Below are positions 6,611 to 10,370 of a DNA stretch of 10,370 bases, piece by piece. This DNA comes from UBA8444 sp964003875 (GTDB lineage: Bacteria; Bacteroidota; Bacteroidia; Flavobacteriales; UBA7312): the NCBI GenBank assembly GCA_964003875.1, contig CAXFLH010000050.1, forward strand, positions 1 to 10,370, given 5' to 3'. Within the stretch, counting starts at the first letter, position 1. Every line of letters begins with the position of its first letter. The translations under genes and the position numbers were made by a program. The notes below the pieces were generated by a model. That model saw only the letters and a program-made list of their open reading frames with translations. It did not search any database and was not told the origin of the DNA.

Positions 6611-7770
6611 TAGCTTTTAACATCTTCTTTCTCAAATACAAAATCGTTATAGTCTTTAACGGTATTGTATAATGTATCTCTTTCAATAGGGTGTCTCTTT
6701 ACATTTTTGATGAGTTCAACTAATTGTTTAGTGGATAAACTAGGATTTTGCTCTTCAGCACCTGCCATAGAGTAAATTTTAGTCGTATCATCAATGGTGC
6801 CATCGATATCATTTACACCATAAGATAAGCTCATTTGGGCCGTATTTCTTCCTATCATTGGCCAGTAAGCTTTTAGGTGTGGAAAATTATCCATAAAAAT
6901 TCTACTGACAGCATATACTTTTAAATCGTCAATGACACTAACTTCCGGAATATGTGACATTTGGTTATCACCATTTCTAAATTTTAGAGGAATAAAAGTG
7001 TTAAAACCTTGAGTCTTATCTTGTAAGTTTCTAAGTCTATTCATATGGTCAACAAGGTGCTTTGGTTTTTCTATGTGTCCATAAAGCATAGTTGCATTAG
7101 ATGGCATTCCCAATTTGTGAGCTGTTTCATGAATTTCTAACCATTGTTTAGAAGAACACTTGTCATTACAAATTTCAGCTCTAATTTGTTCATCAAAAAT
7201 TTCAGCACCACCTCCAGGTAAAGAGTCCTGACCATGCGATTTAAGGATACTTAAGCCCTCTTCAAAACTAACTTTAGCTTTTCTACACATATACTCTAAT
7301 TCAACGGCAGTAAAGGCCTTTACATGAATATCGGGTCTAATTTCTTTAACTCTTTTGATTAGGTTTGCAAAATAGTGTAAGCCCATTTTAGGATGAACCC
7401 CTCCGACAATATGCACTTCTGTGATTGGTTGGTCTTTATACTCTTTAATCTTTTGGATAATATCTTCTTCAGATAATTCCCAACCTTCAGTTTTGTGTTT
7501 AAGTAACTTAGAGTAGGAGCAAAACTTGCAATCAAAGACACAAATATTAGTAGGTTCTATGTGTATGTTTCTATTGAAATAAGTAAAGTTTTGATGTTTT
7601 TTTTCTCTTATAAAATTAGCTAGTGAACCTAAAAAGGATAAATCAGAATCAAAAAGGCGAATGCCATCTTCGAATGTAATTCTTTCGCTACCTATTACTT
7701 TTTCTGCAATTTTTTTGAAGTCGGCATTAAGGGACTTATTTTCCAGGATGTGTGATAAAGTGTTGTTCAT
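6607..7770 (-). CDS. mqnE: Aminofutalosine synthase (radical SAM), menaquinone biosynthesis
   Basis: MqnE is the radical SAM enzyme that joins the MqnA product (3-enolpyruvylbenzoate, made from chorismate) to the adenosyl moiety of SAM, giving aminofutalosine in the alternative menaquinone pathway. The 387-aa product has the normal length. The iron-sulfur site is C77-C81-C84 in NICVFDCKFCSYSK (CX3CX2C). Downstream, VHIVGGVHPKM (119-129), SLPGGGAEIF (183-192), ICNDKCSSKQW (200-210) and GMPSNATMLYGHIE (221-234) are the pattern of MqnE. They separate it from its paralogue MqnC, which makes the cyclic product, and from CofG/CofH, though these share the fold. The ATG touches the stop of the secreted protease gene upstream (TAAATG), so the two are probably co-transcribed. 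No other mqn gene is in the window. An MqnC assignment is the main alternative. Confidence 0.88.
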   Translation of the reverse strand: MNNTLSHILENKSLNADFKKIAEKVIGSERITFEDGIRLFDSDLSFLGSLANFIREKKHQNFTYFNRNIHIEPTNICVFDCKFCSYSKLLKHKTEGWELSEEDIIQKIKEYKDQPITEVHIVGGVHPKMGLHYFANLIKRVKEIRPDIHVKAFTAVELEYMCRKAKVSFEEGLSILKSHGQDSLPGGGAEIFDEQIRAEICNDKCSSKQWLEIHETAHKLGMPSNATMLYGHIEKPKHLVDHMNRLRNLQDKTQGFNTFIPLKFRNGDNQMSHIPEVSVIDDLKVYAVSRIFMDNFPHLKAYWPMIGRNTAQMSLSYGVNDIDGTIDDTTKIYSMAGAEEQNPSLSTKQLVELIKNVKRHPIERDTLYNTVKDYNDFVFEKEDVKSY

Positions 7771-9681
7771 TTAACGATTTATAATCAGTCTTTCTGTTAT
7801 TTTTTCCTCACCATTAGAAAGCTCTATAAAATAAACACCATTACTTTTTGATGATAAATCTATTTTAAGACTATTCAGTATGATGTTAGAGTATACTTCT
7901 TTACCTAAAATAGTATAGACTTTTAATTTGGTCAAACCTTCCTTTTCTTGGCTAATATATACTATTCCACTTGTTGGGTTAGGATATATGTTTAGGGATT
8001 GTTTGAATTCTTCTAAATCAATACTACTCCCTTGAGAGTCCACAAGTATATATGCAGACTTAATCTCTGAACTTTCATCATCACCTTCAGTTACTTTAAG
8101 TCTAACTGTATAGTTGCCACTATTGCTGTATGTCACCACTGGTGAGGGTTCATTCGAATTTGCAGGGCTTACACCTGCACCATAAAACGTCCATTCATAA
8201 GAGTCAGGATTTCCAGTTCCTGTATAGCTGAATTGTGTGGCGTAACCTGTAAGAACGTGAGTATGCGATGCTTTGAAGTTTGAAAAAAGTGTTGTTCCAC
8301 AAACTTTACCTGCCAAGGAAATTACTCCTGAATTAGTTGGGTCTAACCAAGGCTTGAGTTGTCTATTGCTAGTATTTCCATTTTGATCCCAGCTGTATGA
8401 AAACTTACCATAAAAGTCTGAGCCATTTAGTAAAAATGCTGGTGAACAAGCCGAGCTTCCTGTTGAAAGGTCGCCCACTATTTGTTTATTAGAATTTAGT
8501 AAAGGACTACCTGATGAACCACCTTCTGTAACACCATGGCCATTATCTGTTGAGGCCCATTTTATTCTCCAATCATACCCTGAGCTTGTTGCTGATTGAG
8601 TATATCTAGATATTTTTTTGATATCACCTGCTGGATGGTGTATTCCTACTCCATTTGTTGATGCTGAATTTGCTCTATTCCAACCTGCAGCAAATAAACC
8701 ATAATCGTAAGGAGGTTCGTTATTAAGTTCTACTAGTTGAAAGTCAGAAGTTCCGTTAATACTACCTGTAGCACTACTATTAGAAATTTTACTGCAACCA
8801 GTCATTGTGTTAGACGATGGACTGTTATTAGGATTTTCACATTCAGACGCTTCATAATTGAAGTAAAATAACCATTGATTCATATCGTTTGTTGATGCAT
8901 AAGTATTGTTGTCATCATCAAATGCACAATGGTCTGCTGTTAAAACGTATGGCTTACAATTTTGTTCAGTATTATTAATAAATGAACCACTACACCAATA
9001 ATTATTACCACCAATCTTTATACTAATTCTACAAACGGCTCTTTTTACGTCTTGCCAATTATCTCCTTCAGGGGAACAATTGACATTAACTTGACAAGAT
9101 TCAGAGTCGCCAAAACCACTTGTACTTCTAGCTTTATTGATTGAGCGGTAGGCATAAGACACTTGGTTGATGTGAATGATAGGTTGTCCTTCACCTTTTT
9201 GAACATATTCTAGAGTCAGCTCACTATCTTCAATGATTTCGTTTGCAAAAAAGCCACTTTCATGATTGTTTGCATTAGTGTAAGCACCCAAAAGTTTTGT
9301 TTTATCTGAGTTGTAAATAAATAATTTGCCATTTGATGGAAGCCAAAAAGCATCATAGTATAATCCTAGTGCTTGTGCGCCTTCGGATTTGATATTTACT
9401 CGCCAAACTCTTATATCATTTTCTAGAGTTTCCCATAATCCATCTTTTGAAATATCAATGTCGCTATCAATCAAGACAGCGTAGCGATAAGGCTTACCCT
9501 TTTGAGCATCTTCTTTATCTTCTTTTTCTAAAGCCATAATATTAGGAGCAAGTAGTTCTACAGTTGGGACTTCTCTAGAAATAGTTTGTAAAAAACTTAT
9601 TGGAATACCGTCATAACTAATTTGTGAAAAACTGACTTGACCAAGTAGAATTCCTAATAATAATGTAAAATACTTTCTCAT
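7771..9681 (-). CDS. T9SS-secreted lysyl-endopeptidase-like serine protease with PKD domain
   Basis: The 636-aa pre-proprotein has a signal peptide (1-20, ending SFSQ), a propeptide (about 21-190), a trypsin-fold protease domain (about 191-460), a PKD-like domain (about 466-548) and a T9SS type A sorting domain (about 562-636: LNIYPNPTSG, LKVYTILGKEVY, tail ERLIINR). The protease domain aligns by eye with Achromobacter protease I (Lys-C, family S1). The triad is H251 (LTADHC), D313 (GTSDFQLVEL) and S390 (GVTEGGSSGSP). All six disulfide cysteines have equivalents (C196/C412, C202/C281, C230/C252), and D422 in GSDFYGKF matches the S1-pocket Asp225 that selects lysine. The His210 equivalent appears to be Ser. 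Cleavage after lysine outside the cell is the likely function. It overlaps the upstream secreted gene by ATGA and abuts mqnE. Confidence 0.92.
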   Translation of the reverse strand: MRKYFTLLLGILLGQVSFSQISYDGIPISFLQTISREVPTVELLAPNIMALEKEDKEDAQKGKPYRYAVLIDSDIDISKDGLWETLENDIRVWRVNIKSEGAQALGLYYDAFWLPSNGKLFIYNSDKTKLLGAYTNANNHESGFFANEIIEDSELTLEYVQKGEGQPIIHINQVSYAYRSINKARSTSGFGDSESCQVNVNCSPEGDNWQDVKRAVCRISIKIGGNNYWCSGSFINNTEQNCKPYVLTADHCAFDDDNNTYASTNDMNQWLFYFNYEASECENPNNSPSSNTMTGCSKISNSSATGSINGTSDFQLVELNNEPPYDYGLFAAGWNRANSASTNGVGIHHPAGDIKKISRYTQSATSSGYDWRIKWASTDNGHGVTEGGSSGSPLLNSNKQIVGDLSTGSSACSPAFLLNGSDFYGKFSYSWDQNGNTSNRQLKPWLDPTNSGVISLAGKVCGTTLFSNFKASHTHVLTGYATQFSYTGTGNPDSYEWTFYGAGVSPANSNEPSPVVTYSNSGNYTVRLKVTEGDDESSEIKSAYILVDSQGSSIDLEEFKQSLNIYPNPTSGIVYISQEKEGLTKLKVYTILGKEVYSNIILNSLKIDLSSKSNGVYFIELSNGEEKITERLIINR

Positions 9682-10370
9682 TGAATGATTATTTTTTTGT
9701 AAACACTGTATTCGTTTTGGGTACTAATATAAATTATGTACGGTCCTTTATTAAGATAGTACAAATTTAACTTTTCTTCTTTTTTGTGGCAATTTTTTTC
9801 AAAGACAACCTTACCCATTAAATCATAAACAATTATAGATTCAATTATATGTGGTGATTCTAATGTTAGCTTTCCATTACTGGGGTTTGGATAAACTAAC
9901 AAGGCATCTTGTTGAGACAACTCCTTAATTGTTGAAATAGCACATAAGTCGAATTCAATTTCAGAATTAAAATCTCCATTAAAAACCTGATTATTAATAG
10001 ATATAAAGCCATTACCAAAATCACAACATATACCGTCTTCGTATTCATCGTAAATTACTAGTGTATAACAACTGTCAACATCTTGACAAAAATTAAACGT
10101 ATTAAGCTGATTGCTTACAAGATCATTTTCATAAGCTATAATCTCGTTGTTATCATTTAGTATTTCCCATCTATTCTCTTCAGCATAGTTGTCTGTTTGA
10201 ATATCAAATTCAAAGGGTGAACCATCTTTAAGATTAAAATTTACTACTAAGGTGTCATTGTTGGGGTTTAAATCACGAAATCCATTTGGAGAAGATGAAT
10301 AAATTAAAAGAGTATGTTGACCTCCTGATAAAGTGAAATTGCCAAGATTAATCTCAACAGATGAGTTTGG
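9678..10370 (-). CDS. T9SS-secreted protein, C-terminal 230 aa (cut by right window edge)
   Basis: The reading frame stays open from the last base of the window to the TGA at 9680-9678, giving 230 residues without a start codon; the N-terminus lies beyond the edge. The first 50 residues look like an extracellular beta-sandwich of CARDB type (LSGGQHTLLIYSS, NPNNDTLVVNF). Residues about 52-143 match a Cys-rich module often attached to secreted Bacteroidota peptidases: FDIQTDNYAEENRWEI, then CYTLVIYDEYEDGICCDFG, with Cys at 95, 101, 115, 116 and 143. The end (about 157-230) is a T9SS type A sorting domain: LVYPNPSNGKL, IIVYDLMGKVVF, tail YKKIIIQ. No catalytic residues are visible in this part, so its activity is unknown, though the context suggests a hydrolase or adhesin. 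An internal TTG at 9920 is not a credible start. It is coupled to the protease gene by an ATGA overlap. Confidence 0.87.
   Translation of the reverse strand, partial: PNSSVEINLGNFTLSGGQHTLLIYSSSPNGFRDLNPNNDTLVVNFNLKDGSPFEFDIQTDNYAEENRWEILNDNNEIIAYENDLVSNQLNTFNFCQDVDSCYTLVIYDEYEDGICCDFGNGFISINNQVFNGDFNSEIEFDLCAISTIKELSQQDALLVYPNPSNGKLTLESPHIIESIIVYDLMGKVVFEKNCHKKEEKLNLYYLNKGPYIIYISTQNEYSVYKKIIIQ

Noticed and set aside
6602..6626. AAGAT...ATCTT inverted repeat between rluD and mqnE as a terminator
   Set aside because: The stem is only 5 bp with a 15-nt loop, is AT-rich and lacks a proper T-tract.
9678..9920. Separate 80-aa gene starting at TTG 9920
   Set aside because: The frame is open through the rest of the window; the TTG is an internal Leu codon of a longer secreted protein whose sorting domain this is.

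Overview
The window is AT-rich, tightly packed bacterial chromosome that looks like Bacteroidota, most likely a marine Flavobacteriales-type lineage. Three separate genes end in type A sorting domains of the type IX secretion system (T9SS), a system confined to this phylum. Starts lack Shine-Dalgarno sequences, and several intergenic regions carry the Bacteroidota -7 promoter motif TAnnTTTG. A futalosine-pathway menaquinone gene hints at a branch that does not use the classical Men pathway, but that is inference.

Layout, left to right. (1) 1-1378, minus: xerD followed directly by an MFS transporter that runs off the left edge. (2) 1395-1811, plus: aroQ (type II dehydroquinase), divergent from xerD with only 16 bp between start codons. 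(3) 1800-2919, minus: ddl, followed by a 51-aa unrecognised ORF that overlaps the end of ddl and runs tail to tail into aroQ. (4) 2999-6610, plus: a three-gene overlapping operon of a membrane-anchored three-PASTA protein, a 604-aa T9SS-secreted protein and an RluD-family pseudouridine synthase. (5) 6607-10370, minus: a T9SS cargo gene cut by the right edge, then a T9SS-secreted lysyl-endopeptidase-like serine protease, then mqnE, all with overlapping or abutting ends.

The middle block is a cell-envelope neighbourhood: Ddl makes the D-Ala-D-Ala of peptidoglycan, PASTA domains typically bind peptidoglycan, and a secreted partner is translated in overlap with the PASTA gene. The right block joins two secreted proteins to a menaquinone gene. 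The best second-look items are the complete Lys-C-type catalytic and specificity residue set in the T9SS protease, two genes (aroQ and ddl) whose -7 motif lies exactly 4 nt before ATG and so may give leaderless mRNAs, the small ORF after ddl, and the stop/start and tail-to-tail overlaps that leave no room for terminators.

I saw no rRNA, tRNA, CRISPR array, insertion sequence or integrative element. The tyrosine recombinase is the housekeeping Xer type. No stretch longer than 300 bases lacks a gene; the longest gap is the 79-bp ddl/PASTA divergent region. No new defence or mobile system is evident.
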